Assembly: GCA_905221605.1 (NCBI GenBank)
Contig: CAJNDS010002517.1
Coordinates: 318,589 to 382,588 of the forward strand
Origin: Symbiodinium natans
Taxonomy: Eukaryota; Sar; Dinophyceae; Suessiales; Symbiodiniaceae
Direction: 5' to 3'
DNA length: 64,000 nucleotides
Shown here: piece after piece, positions 33,001 through 44,747 of the stretch
Layout of the letters: the number at the start of each line of letters is the position of its first letter
How positions within the stretch are numbered: position 1 is the first letter of the stretch
Translations under genes and position numbers: made by a program
Notes under the pieces: generated by a model
What the model was told of the DNA's origin: nothing
The model's input: only the letters and a program-made list of their open reading frames with translations
The model's database searches: none

Positions 33001-36000
33001 TCTAGAAGTGGAGAAGCAGAACTAGATGGATTCGGGGGAATTTCTTCCCTTAGAAGTTTCCCTCAAAATCTGACCTTTGTCATGCCTTGCACCCCTAAGG
33101 CCGCAAACCCAAAATCCTCTTGAAACCCTAGAACCCTAACTGATACCTCTTCGCATTCAGTGCTTCATGATGTAGCCATCAGGCATTTGCAACCAGAGTG
33201 GTGCGAGTGGAGGGTTTCTGGGGGCTTTGGGGTTTTGGGTTTTATAAACCCTAATCCCTAAACCCTAAACCCCAAACCCGAAACCCCAAACCCTAAACCC
33301 TAAACCCTCAACCCTAAACCCTACAGGTTTTATAGATTCTAGCCCCCCCCCCCCCCCCCCCCCCCCCCCAAAAAAACAAAAAGAAGGTGGGTGGCACGGA
33401 CGAGCCCGCGGAGTATCCTCCAGTGGAGCCCTGCGGTTCGGACTTCGAGGCCGCCAACCGCGCCAGGCCCCGGGGCAGCGTGAAGTTGGGGGTGTAGGGT
33501 TTAGGGTTTAGGGTTTAGGGCTTAGGGTTAGGGGTTTAGGGTTTGGGGTTTAGGGTTTGGGGTTTAGGGTTTAGGGTTCACCAAACGCCCAAAGAATCCC
33601 ATAGCATTGGTTTGCTTTTCATACGACAAGACCCCCAAGAACAACAAACCCTAAAGACCAAACCCCGACAGTCCCCTGCTCGAACTACAGTCAGAATAGA
33701 TATCCACAGACATTCATGACATAAAGATCTTTGGATTGCAGTCTAGGTCTTAACCTTTGGATTAGAGTTTGGGCGCTACATCTTCGATTAGAGTTTAGGC
33801 GCGAAGGTATTGCTCAACACCACAAAGCCAAGCAGGCACCGACCCTAAGCCCTGAACCCTAAACCCCCTGAGGCCATCTAAGCCCTTTATTTGTGCTGTG
33901 CTTTTTGGAATCGACACGGCCAAGATGCTTGTGTAAGTTGGGATGTTTCCTTTTGAGCTCCTCTGCAGGTTACCTTCCAGTCCGACGTAGTCGAGCTGGA
34001 TGGGTCTAACTTCGCAACGAGCAGAGTGACGTCCTCCACGAAGCATCTCAGTCGGCGGCGCCGTTTTCCTAGGAAAAACGCCAAGGCCGCGCCCAAGCGT
34101 GGCAGCAACAAGAAGTCTACGCACCAGGGCAGAATACTTGTTGTCAAGTCTCAGAAATCGGGGCAGCGAGTCTTTCTGCCTTTGCGAAAGAAGAGCACAC
34201 GAGCTGGCGGTCCTCCAGCCCCTGAAAGCAGCGCCAAGACCAGCAAAGCTCTGACCAAGCATGAGAGTTTAGGCGCTAAACCCTGGATTAGGGTTCAGGC
34301 CCTAAACTCTGGATTTGGATGTGGGCCCTACACCCTCAATTAGGGCTCAGGCCCTACACCCTGCATTCTAAGAGCCCCTAAGAGCCCCTGGACTCTTAAC
34401 CCTAAACCCTGAAACCCTAAACCCTAAACCCTAAACCCTAAACCCTAAACCCCTGCTCAGCCGCCCGAGTCTTCCAAAAGGTGGCCGCAAGCTGATGGCC
34501 AGCGGCTGGCCTTAGCCCCTCGGGATGCCCAGAGCTTTCTCTTGGGGTTTATAGGTTTTGGGTTTAGGGTTTAGGGTTAGGGTAGGGTTCAGAGTGTAGG
34601 GATACAGGGTTCAGGATTATCGCTACTTATATTTAAAAAGTATATACTTTTTTCCGGGGTCTACTCCAAAAGTCGGGTCGAAACCCTAAATTGCCTAGGA
34701 CCCTTGCTTTGATTTGCTTTAGCCCCTCCATATCCATACCTGCAGGTTCATCAAAGTTTACAAGCACTGCTGTGAAAGGAGGCTAGCTCTTGGTCTATTC
34801 TGGATACTTTCTAACCCTACAACCGGGAGCCCTGTATCCTCAAACCCTCCTAAACCCTCTAAGCCTTGAGCCCTAAACCCTAAACCTCCAAAACATCCTA
34901 CGCCTCCTAAACCCTAAACCCTAATCCCTCTCCCTCCCCGTAGATTGGGGTTGAATTGAAGGACCTGAAGATGGTGTAGAGCTTTCGCTGCCCAGAATCC
35001 TGGGGCGGCCCCCGTTCAGGGTTTAGGGTTTAGGGTTTAGGGTTTAGGGTTTAGGGTTTTGGGTTTAGGGGCCCTAGTCTAGGCCATGTCGGCTTGGGAC
35101 TGAGCCCTGAGCACCCGAAGTTTCCCCAAGCACGCGACAGTCAAGACCTTGCGGTCTTGCCGGTTGTGGGGGATTTCGGGCTTCAGGGCTTCAGGTTTCG
35201 ACCTAAACCCTAAGCCCTAAACCCTAAACCCTAAGCCCTAAACCCTAAACCCTCACCCCTGAACCCTAAACCCTACCCTAAATCCTAAACCCTAAGCCCT
35301 AAGCCCTAAGCCCTAAACCCTAAACCCTAAACCCAAATCGGGCTCCAATGAGGTGGCACACTCGGCCGCAGGATGGATCTCGCGCCTGCCCCCTGTTCTG
35401 CAAGAGGGTTTAGGGTTTAGGGTTTAGGGTTTAGGGTCTTGGGTTTAGGGTTTCGGGTTTCGAGTCGGGAACTAGGGAAGGCCACATAACTCCGAAACAC
35501 AATGCCTTAAAGCCGGACTCCTGAGCCCCCGTAAACAGCCCTTGAGAGCCCATGAAAAGACGTAAAACACTAGACTCGCCACCAAACCCTTAAGAACCCC
35601 TTTCAATCAAGACATCACAACCGCCAACCCCAAAACCCCTGAACCCCTGAACCCCTAAGCCCTAAACCCTAAACCCTAAACCCTAAACCCTAAACCCTAA
35701 ACCCTAAACCCTAAACCCTAAACCCTAAACCCTAAACCCTAAACCCTACACGCAGCAGGTACCTCTCAAGTGTGCCCTATGGAGGACGGGCCTTCGATGG
35801 AGCTTCCAAGGTACACTCGGCGCCTCGCTTGAGACTGTTTTTTTTCTTTTTGTTGGGGGGGGGGGGGGGGGGGGGGGGTTTGGGGTTTGGGGTTTAGGGT
35901 TTAGTGTGTAGATTAAGATGGCTAGGGGGGCATTATGGATTTGTATAGGAAAGTGTTTGGGTCCCGCGAGGCGACACGTTGCCGAAAACAATTTCTTGTA

Positions 36001-39000
36001 GTTAGTTTGTGTCCTGTATTCAAAGGACGAATATGTCAACTCGCATAATTTTGGATGGTTCTTGAGATTCTTGCAATTGGGGCTGGGTAGACTCCATTCT
36101 TAAAGGATTGGGCTAGCCAGGTGCAAAACGAAACGTGGCCGGTACTACTTTTCTTGCAATTTGGGGCCTGCCCCCCCCCCCCCCCCCCCCCCCCCAAGCC
36201 CCCCTGGTTTAGGGTTTAGGGTTTACAAGTTCGGGTTTAGGGTTTAGGGTTTAGGGTTTAGGGTTTAGGGTTTAGGGTTTAGGGTTTAGGGTTTAGGGTT
36301 TAGGGTTTAGGGTTTAGGGTTCAGGGTTCAGGGTTTAGGGTTTAGGGTTTAGGGTTTAGGGTTTAGGGTTTAGCGTTCAGGGTTTAGGGTTTAGGGTTTA
36401 GGGTTTAGGGTTTTGGGTTTAGGGTTTAGGGCCCCCCCGTCAGGGGTGGTCTGGGTTTAAGAGGGTTGAATATGTGGCTTCCAAAGGTGCTTTGGATGGA
36501 TTAGCTGACGTAAACTCGGCTTGTCAGCTGTATTTAGACAACAACTGGAAAAACTCACAATCATATCACTAGGGCTTAGGGTTTTTAGGGTTTAGGGTTT
36601 AGGGTTAGGGTTTAGGGCAATCATATCACTACAGTTTCTATTCTTTTTCTCTTGAGGGTTTCGGGTTTGGGGTTTGGGCCGGGGAAGAGGGTGGTTCCCT
36701 ACTTGAAGTACCCTAAACCCTAAATTCTAAACCATATTTCTTAAGTACCCATGAGCCGCTGAACCCCCAAACCCGAAACCCTAAACCCTAAACCCTAAAC
36801 CCTAAACCCTAAACCCTAAACCCTAAAGCGTTGTGCCATGACGGTTTATGGCAAGTTTATGGGCCCGAAGACCCCCGAGCGCCACGACCAAACCCTCTAA
36901 GCCAAAAATGGTGTGTAGGGTTTGGGGATGAGGGTTTAGGGTATAGGGTTTGGGGTTTAGGGTTTAGGGTTTAGGGTTTAGGGTTTAGGGTTTAGGGTTT
37001 AGGGCTCCTAAACACAGTTTTGTGGAGTGACACCACCTCCCAAAAGTGTTTTTTCAATGTGGTCTTTCAGGGTGGAGAACGCCCTCTGGGTGAGGAAGTT
37101 TCGGGTTGAGGGTGCTAGGGTTTGAGGGTTTTAGGGTCTAGGGTTTAGGGTTTAGGGTCTAGGGTTTAGGGTTTAGGGGTTGAGGTTTAGGGGGGTTTAG
37201 GGTTTAGGGTTGAGGTGGTCTGCTTGGGATCGCCGCACTTCATTGCCAACAACACGGTGTACAAAGCGCTGAGCTATCTCGAGAGCCGCCCGGGCGTTCA
37301 ACTCCCCAAACGGTAGGGTGTAGGGCTTAGGGTCTAATTAGGGTTTAGGGTTTAGGGTACTTGTAACCCAATTCTAAGTGTAGCTTTTACCCCTTTGTAC
37401 GCCCCTTAAGTAACCTAATAGGGTTAAAATTGGGTTATAAGTACAGTTCTAATTGGGTTACTCAGCACCGTGAACCTCCAAGTAGGATTTTGGCCTAAGG
37501 TTGTTCAAGGTTTAAATACTGAGCCTGAGAAGCTCTAGCAGGATTTAGGGCTTTTTTAAAGTTCAAAAACATTATAAATCCCTAACCTTGGCGGGATTAG
37601 ACTTGCTTAAGGCCTAAGGACTAAACCCCGAAACCCCCAAACCCGCAGCCCCACGCCCTAAATCCCTTAGCCCCCACCCCCTAAATCCCCGAGCCCCTAA
37701 AGTCCAAATCCCTAAGGCCTAAATCCGTAAATCTCCGCACCTTAACCGCACACCATAAACTCCCTGAAGATCTGAACCTTTAGACGCTAAAACCTGCAAG
37801 TCCGAAAGCCTAACCTTAATTCCTAAATCCTAAATTCCCAACACTAAAATCCTTGAATCCTAAACCCCAAAACCCGAAAAAACGAAACATATTCTTTTTC
37901 TTGTGCGTTAGGTTCCCCATTTGGTAGCCCCATTAACCCAAAAACGCGAGCACCCGTTTCATCTTTAGCGGTTTAGGGTTTAGGGTTTAGGGCAGACTTT
38001 TCTTCCCGAAGCTCTCTAAGCTCCCTACCGGGCAACCTAGTCGTCAGCAGCCGAGCCTTTCGGATGCTGTGGCGGGGTGGGGGCGGGGGGGCGGGGCGGG
38101 GTCCACGCTTGGGGTTTTGGGTAGAGGTTTACTTCTCTTAACCCTAATTAAACCCTGAGGGTATAGGTTTCGGGTGTGTTTTCTCTGGTTCGAGCGGAGG
38201 TTCAAGCAACGGGGGCAGTGGCTTGTTGTACACTCGAACTCTAAAATCTTAAACCCGAAGACCTGAACTCCTAAACCCTTAGATCTCTCAACCCTAAACC
38301 CTAAACCCTAAACCCCCCGTTATCCTTGAATCCTAGAGCCGCATAAGCCCTCCCCAGAACTCCATGTTGCCCTCTTTCTTTCTTCTTTTTGTTTTGTTTT
38401 TGGTTTTTTTGGTGGGGGGGGGGGGGAGGTTATGCCCCCATATTTAGGGTGTTATCACCTACTGTGTTTTTGGTTTGTATGGTTTGAGAGTGGCAGATAA
38501 ACCCTCAACGTTGAACCCTCGGCGTAAACCCTGAACCCTTTAACCCTCGACCCTAAACCCTTAAACCCTAAATCCTGGGATGTTCACCCTTACACTAACA
38601 GTCCTTACTAGGGATTATAGCACCCCCTACAGCAATCCCTATTTATGGACTGTTAGTAGAAGGGGGAACATCCCAAACCCTTACAAGCTCTAAACCCCAA
38701 ACCCCAAACCCCAAACCCCAAAAACCCCAAACCCCCCCAAACCCCAAACCCCAAACCCCAACCCCACCCCCCCAAACCCCAAACCCCAAACCCCAAACCC
38801 CAAACCCCAAACCCCAAACCCCAACCCCAGACCCCAGACCCCAAACCCCAAACCCTAAACCCCAAACCCCAAACCCCAAACCCCCACCCAACCTTGGGGT
38901 CTTACAAGCCCCTAAACCCTCAACCCTAAACCCTAAACCCTAAAGATCCTCCAACTAAGCCAGAGGCCGCGCAGAGCGCAGCCTGCCGGAAAACGTGCGC

Positions 39001-41776
39001 TTCCTCTGCGCAGGATCCTTAGGACCCCCCCTCCCCACCCTCCTGTTGGCCGAGGGTTTAGGGTTTAGGGTTTAGGGTTTAGGGTTTAGGGTTTAGGGTT
39101 TAGGGTTTAGGGTTTAGGCTTCGTTCATGCAAAGCCAAAACAAGCCTAGACCCCAAGCCCTAGTGAACGCCTCGGCGTGTGGTGAGGGTTTACTCGGGTC
39201 TGAGAGCGGCACCCGCAAAGCGATTACCCTCGACATCCGTACCGAGCTGCGCAGGTAAGGGGTTCGGGGCTTGAGGTTTTGGGGTTTAGGGTTTAGGGCT
39301 AGGGTTTAGGGTTCAGGGATTAGGGTATAGGGTTTAGGTTTTAGGATGTCGATGTTTCCGCTTAGACTGTGCTTGGGGTACAGGTCGGGTCCATGGGCTG
39401 GAGCTTGGCGGGCTTCGCGTCTGAGATGTAGGGTTTTAGGGTTTAGGGTTTAGGGTTTAGGGTTTAGGGTTAGGGTTTAGGGTTTAGTGTTTAGAGTTTA
39501 GGGTTTAGGGTTTTGGGTTTCGGTTTTAGGGTTTAGGCTTTAGGGTGTAGGATTTAGGGTTTAGGGCTCTGCTTGGTGCACAAAGATGACACCCCTCCAC
39601 CTTGTCAACCCTACACCCGCAAACACCCCAAAAAAGCACCAAAAACTCCCAAAACCCCCAAATACCCCCAAACCCCCCAAACACTAGAAAGGAAAAGCCG
39701 AGAAGAACAAAGAAGCAAAAACCTAAAAGGGCCTAAACCCAGGTCGGCTCCAAGGGCACGCGCGCTGGGGTGGCCTCGGACCCCCTGGGCTTGCAGGGAG
39801 ATTTGGAGTTCAGGGCTTCAGGCTTTTCAGCTACGAAGGAAAAGCCCGAAATTGGTAACGGGGGGCGGGGGCAGCTTATCATCCCAAATCTCACTGGGGG
39901 GTTTGCAAAAATTGGGGACTCTTAAAATAGCCCCCCAAATAGCGGGATTCCCTTAATACAAGGCTGCAAGGATCCCGGTAAGGTACCCTCAATTTCGGAA
40001 ACCCCAACTGCCTTAACGCCCCAAGTGAGATCTTGAGTGCTTTCTATCCTGACCCCTAACAAGCCCCGAGCCCAAGGATCGTAAAAGTGCGTTCCTTAGG
40101 GGGATCCCCTCTCCCCGAAGAACCCTACTTGGAGGTTTAAAGTACTTAGTAACCCAATTATAATTGCACTTCCAACCCAAATATAGCCCTACTAGGGCAC
40201 TTAAGGGGCTTATAGTGGGTCATAGCTACACTTATAATTGGGTTACGAGTACCCTAAACCCGAAACCCTAAAACCTAGACCCTAAACCCTGCAAGTACCC
40301 GGAACCTCCAAGTAATCTCAGCATGAGAGGACATGACGAAAGGCGCGTATGCATTCTGCGGCGCGGCGCCAGATGACGAGTCGCCCCTCCCAACAGAGCC
40401 GAGCGACGTTGGCCACGTTGAGGGTGGTTCAGGATTACCCTAAACCCGAAACGCCAAACCCTAAACCCTAATCCCTAAACCCTAAACCCTAAATACCCTG
40501 AACCCTAAACCCCAGCATGGGTTTTCGGATAGTGTCGGCTCAGTAACATGGAAGATGCTGAGGGTTCAGGTGTTCATTTTAAGGAGGTTAGGGTTTGCAC
40601 AAAAGTGACGGTTCAAGGGCTTTTGAGTGCCGAATCAAGGGTCTCGCGGAAGTGGACTGCTGGTTTCCAGCACCAGTGCACACGAAGATTGCCAGATTGT
40701 AGTTATAGCATGGTCTGCTCAAGAGGTTGTTGAGACGCAGAGGCGACTCAATGATAAGTGCCGGTCATCCGGTAGTTCTCGAACCTGAACCCTACAAAAA
40801 AAGGAACCATAAACCTCTGAGCGAACCCTCAGCCTTAAACCCGAAACCCTAAACCCTAAAGCCGCCGTGAGGTCTGTGGATGGGGATGGCATGACGCCTC
40901 TCTTCTCTGCCTTGGCTTTTGAGCCCGCGGCGCCTCGCACAGAAGGGGCTCTCAAGTGGGCAGCTGTGCAGTTTAGGGTTTAGGGTTTAGGGTTTAGGGT
41001 TTAGGGTTTAGGGTTTAGGGTTTAGGGTTTAGGGTTTAGGGTTTAGGGTTTAGGGTTTGAGGTTTGAGGTTTGAGGTTTGAGGTTTGAGGTTTGAGGTTT
41101 GAGGGTCTGGGCCTTTTGGATTTCGAGTCTTCCTGCGATTTTTGCCCAGGAGAAGCTGGAGTTGAATGGCGTGACCCACGCGCCAGAGCCCCTCATCTGG
41201 ATGGGCTGCTGAAGGTATTTCAGACCTTGGGCGTGGAGGTTCATGGTATTTAATAACTATAACTGTACTTGTAACTGCTCTTTAGTGTACTTTGAACTAT
41301 ATTAGGGCACTTAAGGGGCTTGTAAGTGGGTTATAAGTACAGTTATATTTGGTTTATATATAAGTGCCGGGAACCTCCAAGTAGGGAAACCCATGATTGT
41401 GTACCACGTGACCAGCATTTTGTAAGTTATGGCCCTCGAGACAACCCTGGAACCCTCAAGCTAAATTTCCAGCTGGAATGCCCTGAATCCTCGAGCCAAA
41501 GTCCTGAAGCCTCAACACCCGAAGACCTTGCAAAGCCCTAGTTGGAAAGTTCACTACAACCCTGAAACTTGCCTTAAGCCTTAAACCATTCATTGCGTTT
41601 ACAATTCATGCCTGGTTTGGTTCACCCGAATCCAGTAAACCCCCCATCACGAGAGTGTTTCCCACGACCCCCTAAATTTGCCCTAAATGTGTGTCTCGAA
41701 ATAGGGGTACCCGAATACTCCCCAAAATGTTCCTCAGCCGGCACCAAAGAAGGCACCCCTCTTTTGGGAAACCAGC

Positions 41777-41807
<31 letters not shown>

Positions 41808-42961
41808 AAGAAAAACAAATGTGAGCCCTCAACCCCCGAAGCCTTCAAGCCCGAACCCTAAACCCTAGGCCCTGAACCCCGAACCCTTCAAGCCCCAAAC
41901 TCCCAATTCCCCCTCCTAAACCTCAGCCCTCCACCCTCCACCACCGAGCTGCCAAAGTTCAGATGGCCCAAATGCAGAGGGCCCACTTCTAAGACAGTTC
42001 TCCTTTACCTGGTTCAGGGTTTAGGGTTTAGGGCTTAGGGTTCAGGGTTCAGGGTTTAGGGTTTAGGGTTCCGGGTTGAGGGTTTAGGGTTAAGGGGCCT
42101 GGAATGCCTTTAACATGGTTTCTAGTTACCCTTCAACTGTGCCCTGCTTGGAGTTTCATGGTACTTAGTAACCCAATTGTTTACCCTATTAGGGTAATGA
42201 AGGGCCTTGTAAGTGGGTTAGAACTACACTTGTAATTGGGTTACTAAGCCCCCTGAACCCTAAACCCTAGACCTTAAACCCTAAACCCTAAACCCCAAAC
42301 CCTAAACCCTAAACCCTAAACCCCAATCCCTAAACACCCTGAGCCCTAAACCCCGAACCTCCAAGTGGTGGTGTAAGGTACCCGGCCTTTGGGCCCAGCG
42401 CTGAGCTGGCGGAAGAGCGTCAGGGTGGCAAGCCCTGGTATGGACGCTCGGGAGCAGGAGCCTTTCGGGTTTAGGGTTTAGGGTTTAGGGCTTAGGGCTG
42501 TTTAGGGTTTAGGGTTTACGAAGTCAAGCGTGCTTGTTTTCGTTTGGCTTTTGTGGGTTTAGGGCTCTTGGGTTCAAGGCTTCCGTCTAAGCGTTTAGGG
42601 TGCCTATAGGGTGTAGAGTTTAGGGAGCAGCGTTGAGGGTGCAGGTTTTAGGGTTTAGGGTGGAGTGCTTGCTTTGCTGGTCGCATGGACATGTACAGCA
42701 CCTTGCTCGAACCCTGAGTTTATCAACTCGAAATCTCCAAGGACCATCCACCTAAATTTCGAAGAGTCCCAAACCACGAGAGGTCCCAACTTTCCAAGCC
42801 CCCCCCACCCCCTCCCCCCAAACCCTAAACCCTAAACCCCAAACCCCAAACCCCAAACCCCAAACCCCAAATCCTATCCCTAAACCCTGAATCAGCGCCC
42901 TCGGAGCCGAGGAAGCCGTGAGATCCTCAAGGAGTGGCTCCCATGGCTCCAAAAAGCCTAG
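30049..42961 (+). CDS. Alpha/beta-hydrolase (lipase-like), about 17 exons in telomere-repeat introns
   Basis: Exons: 30049-30154, 31027-31059, 31769-31837, 32247-32281, 32615-32690, 33387-33491, 35353-35387, 35759-35810, 37215-37312, 38982-39009, 39205-39254, 39384-39424, 40343-40397, 40872-40965, 41150-41204, 42416-42457, 42912-42961 (TAG). The reading phase matches at all 16 junctions. Motifs in order: RPLALIVPGFLGD (oxyanion-side loop), SWWHW, GGRSMRPMLERIDHA, DFLTDLFDNPGGF, VGGTDEPAEYPPVEP, AHSAAGWISRLYLS (nucleophile elbow), VVCLGSPHF, AYAFCG, DGDGMTP (likely Asp), LNGVTHAP (likely His), GKPWYGRSG. This order matches plant and algal alpha/beta-hydrolase proteins of the PGAP1/DUF676-like type. 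The elbow is A-H-S-A-A-G rather than G-H-S-A-G-G. Substrate unknown. The start codon is not found. Donors are GT, GC or GA. Confidence 0.85.
31310..31640. repeat. AT-rich stretch with TA dinucleotide runs
   Basis: TATATATA runs near 31340 and 31570, inside a hydrolase intron. No gene. Confidence 0.6.
32868..32941. mobile_element. Short repeat element, family D copy 3
   Basis: CCCTTATTCCCCTTTAGACC and AAAAAAGGGCACCCTTTTGTTCCTAGG match copy 2. Hydrolase intron. Confidence 0.55.
33342..33369. repeat. Poly-C tract followed by poly-A
   Basis: About 28 C then A-rich sequence, ending 17 bases before the hydrolase exon at 33387, so it occupies the polypyrimidine position of the acceptor. Confidence 0.7.
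33969..34515 (+). CDS. Basic open frame nested in a hydrolase intron
   Basis: After a pyrimidine tract and CTGCAG, about 99 codons are open: VTFQSDVVELDGSNFATSRV followed by an Arg/Lys-rich stretch. It ends A|GTTTAGG at 34266. A second island at 34481 begins with two bases that complete the codon and reads GRKLMASGWP then TAG. It does not fit the hydrolase reading path, so it could be a nested gene, an alternative terminal exon or a relic. Confidence 0.4.
34919..34978 (+). other. Possible small terminal exon in the hydrolase intron
   Basis: A strong acceptor (CCCTCTCCCTCCCCGTAG) is followed by IGVELKDLKMV and TAG. Too short to assign. Confidence 0.3.
37358..37486. mobile_element. Short inverted-repeat element, family B copy 7
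   Basis: GTACTTGTAACCCAATTCTAAG at the left, AATTGGGTTACTCAGCACC and GAACCTCCAAGTAGG at the right. Hydrolase intron. Confidence 0.65.
37500..38576. other. Intron interior with degenerate CCCTAAA variants
   Basis: Mostly CCTAAA-like degenerate sequence plus a G tract (38413-38427). No exon seen. Confidence 0.4.
38577..38674. mobile_element. Short inverted-repeat element, family A copy 4
   Basis: GGGATGTTCACCCTTACACTAACAGTCC-like left end and GGACTGTTAGTAGAAGGGGGAACATCCC-like right end. The cleanest copy of the family in the window. Confidence 0.8.
38690..38885. repeat. CCCCAAA heptamer variant array
   Basis: The unit is CCCCAAA (GGGGTTT on the other strand) instead of CCCTAAA, nearly uniform over 190 bp. 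It opens a spurious Gly/Trp/Phe frame on the minus strand. Confidence 0.9.
40125..40314. mobile_element. Family B element with internal CCCTAAA sequence
   Basis: Left half CTACTTGGAGGTTTAAAGTAC to GGGTTACGAGTACC and right end GGAACCTCCAAGTAA are separated by about 45 bp of CCCTAAA-type sequence. Confidence 0.7.
41234..41384. mobile_element. Short inverted-repeat element, family B copy 9
   Basis: GGAGGTTCATGGTATTTAAT and GGGAACCTCCAAGTAGGG. Hydrolase intron after exon 41150-41204. Confidence 0.7.
42144..42367. mobile_element. Family B element with internal CCCTAAA array
   Basis: TGCTTGGAGTTTCATGGTAC to GGGTTACTAAGCCCCCTGAA, then about 100 bp of CCCTAAA units, then CGAACCTCCAAGTGG. The array splits the element near its right end. 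Confidence 0.7.
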
Positions 42962-43262
42962 GGTTTAGGGTTAGGGTTTAGGGTTAGGGTTTAGGGTTTC
43001 GGGTTTCGGGTTTAGAGTTCAGGGTTTAGGGTAAACAGAAATGTTTCCAGGGAGTTCAAAGCGCACAAGGATGAGGGGTTTCGGGTTTCAGGCGCTAGGG
43101 TCTAAGGAAATCGGAAACACCCTTGAGACAGGGAATGTACATCTGACCCTAAGCCCTAAACCCTAAACCCTAAAACCCGGTGTCTTGGGCTCCTTGGGTG
43201 TGGCAGAATCCTCAAGGCAACTGGAGTCTGGAGTAGAGGCGTAGTGCCCGTGTCTCCGTCAG

Positions 43263-44694
43263 ATGAGTTTTCCCATGCAGAGGAAAAACAAAGGCGAAAA
43301 GGACGACCCTGGTCTCCGTTACTTCAGGGTTCTGGGTTAAGCGGTTCCAGGGTCAGGGTTTAGGGCTTAGGCTATAGGGTATAGGGTGTTAGGGTTCAGG
43401 GTTTAGGGTTAGGATTTGAGTCAGGGTTAAATTGCCAGCAACTCGACATTGGCATAAAAGGGCATGGATCATGTGCGGTATGTTGTTCTGCTCTGTATGG
43501 CTGTGGCAAGGGTCTTGCTATGAGGGGCGGCAACCTGTTTTTATACACAACCACCCAAACTTCATAGCATTCGCCATGGTTGTTGGTCGTCGTCGTTCTT
43601 TTCCTTGCAACCATCAGTAGCCTCCTGGAATCTTGAGCTCCCATGTTCCAAAGCCCATCTGTGTCAAGTTTCTAGTGCCTAAACCCTAGTGCCTAAACCC
43701 TAAACCCTAAACCCTAGACCCTAAACCCTAAACTCTAAACTGGTCTGTTTTGGGTCTTGTGGACAGCGCCTTCCTTGCGCTGTCTGTCACAAGAAACTCT
43801 TCTTCTGCATCCTGCCAACCCCAAAAGTTTAACCTGGAGGATGCTGCACGCATAGTGCTCTTGGTTCAGAGTCCAAACCCTAAACCCTCAACCTTGGAAC
43901 CAAAAAACCCTAAACCCTGACCCTAAACCCTAAGCCCTAAACCCTAAGCCCTAAACCCTAAACCTAAACTCTAAACCATACAAAACCCTACCCTGTATAA
44001 GCCCTGAACGAACGCCTTCCTGTTCCTTTCTTTCTTGTTGGCTTCTTGTGAGACGCGTGCATACCCAGGGTCCCGAAGCTTCGGCCCTTGGTCAGAGGCA
44101 CATGAGTCTGCGTGACTGGAAACCCTGGAAACCCCCGTAAGTCGGTAGCATTTACGGGTGCAAATGGCTGTGGGGGTTTAGGGTTTAGGGTTTAGGGTTT
44201 AGGGTTTAGGGTTTAGGGTTTAGGGTTTAGGGTTTAGGGTTTAGGGTTTAGGTTTAGGGTTTAGGGTTCTCAACCCTAAACAGCTTCAATCGCGGGGCCG
44301 CCCCAAGCCATGGCGCTGGACCCGCCGGACCCTCCCACGGAATGCGCTCCTCGGCCGAACGGAGACGTTTTGAGGGAGACCGCGCAGACGAGCCTTTTTA
44401 AATTGAGGGTTTAGGGTTTAGGGTTTCGGGTTTAGGGTTTCGGGTTTAGGGTTTAGGGTTTAGGGCCTGTGTTGAAAACTCTTCGAAGACTCTTCGAAAC
44501 TGGGATTCCGGGGCTCGGGAAGGGTTCGGGATGCTGGTTCATGCATTCCTCATTCCTTCCTTCATTCAGTCACGTCAGTCCATGTGTCATATCATCTCAT
44601 ATCATATCATAGGGTTTAGGGTTTAGGGTATCATATCATAGCATATCATAAGATATCATATCGTTATGCACTCTTTGCTTTGCGTGTGTGGCAC

Positions 44695-44747
<53 letters not shown>

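Noticed and set aside
38643-38891. Minus-strand Gly/Trp/Phe frame
   Set aside because: A translation of the GGGGTTT repeat only.
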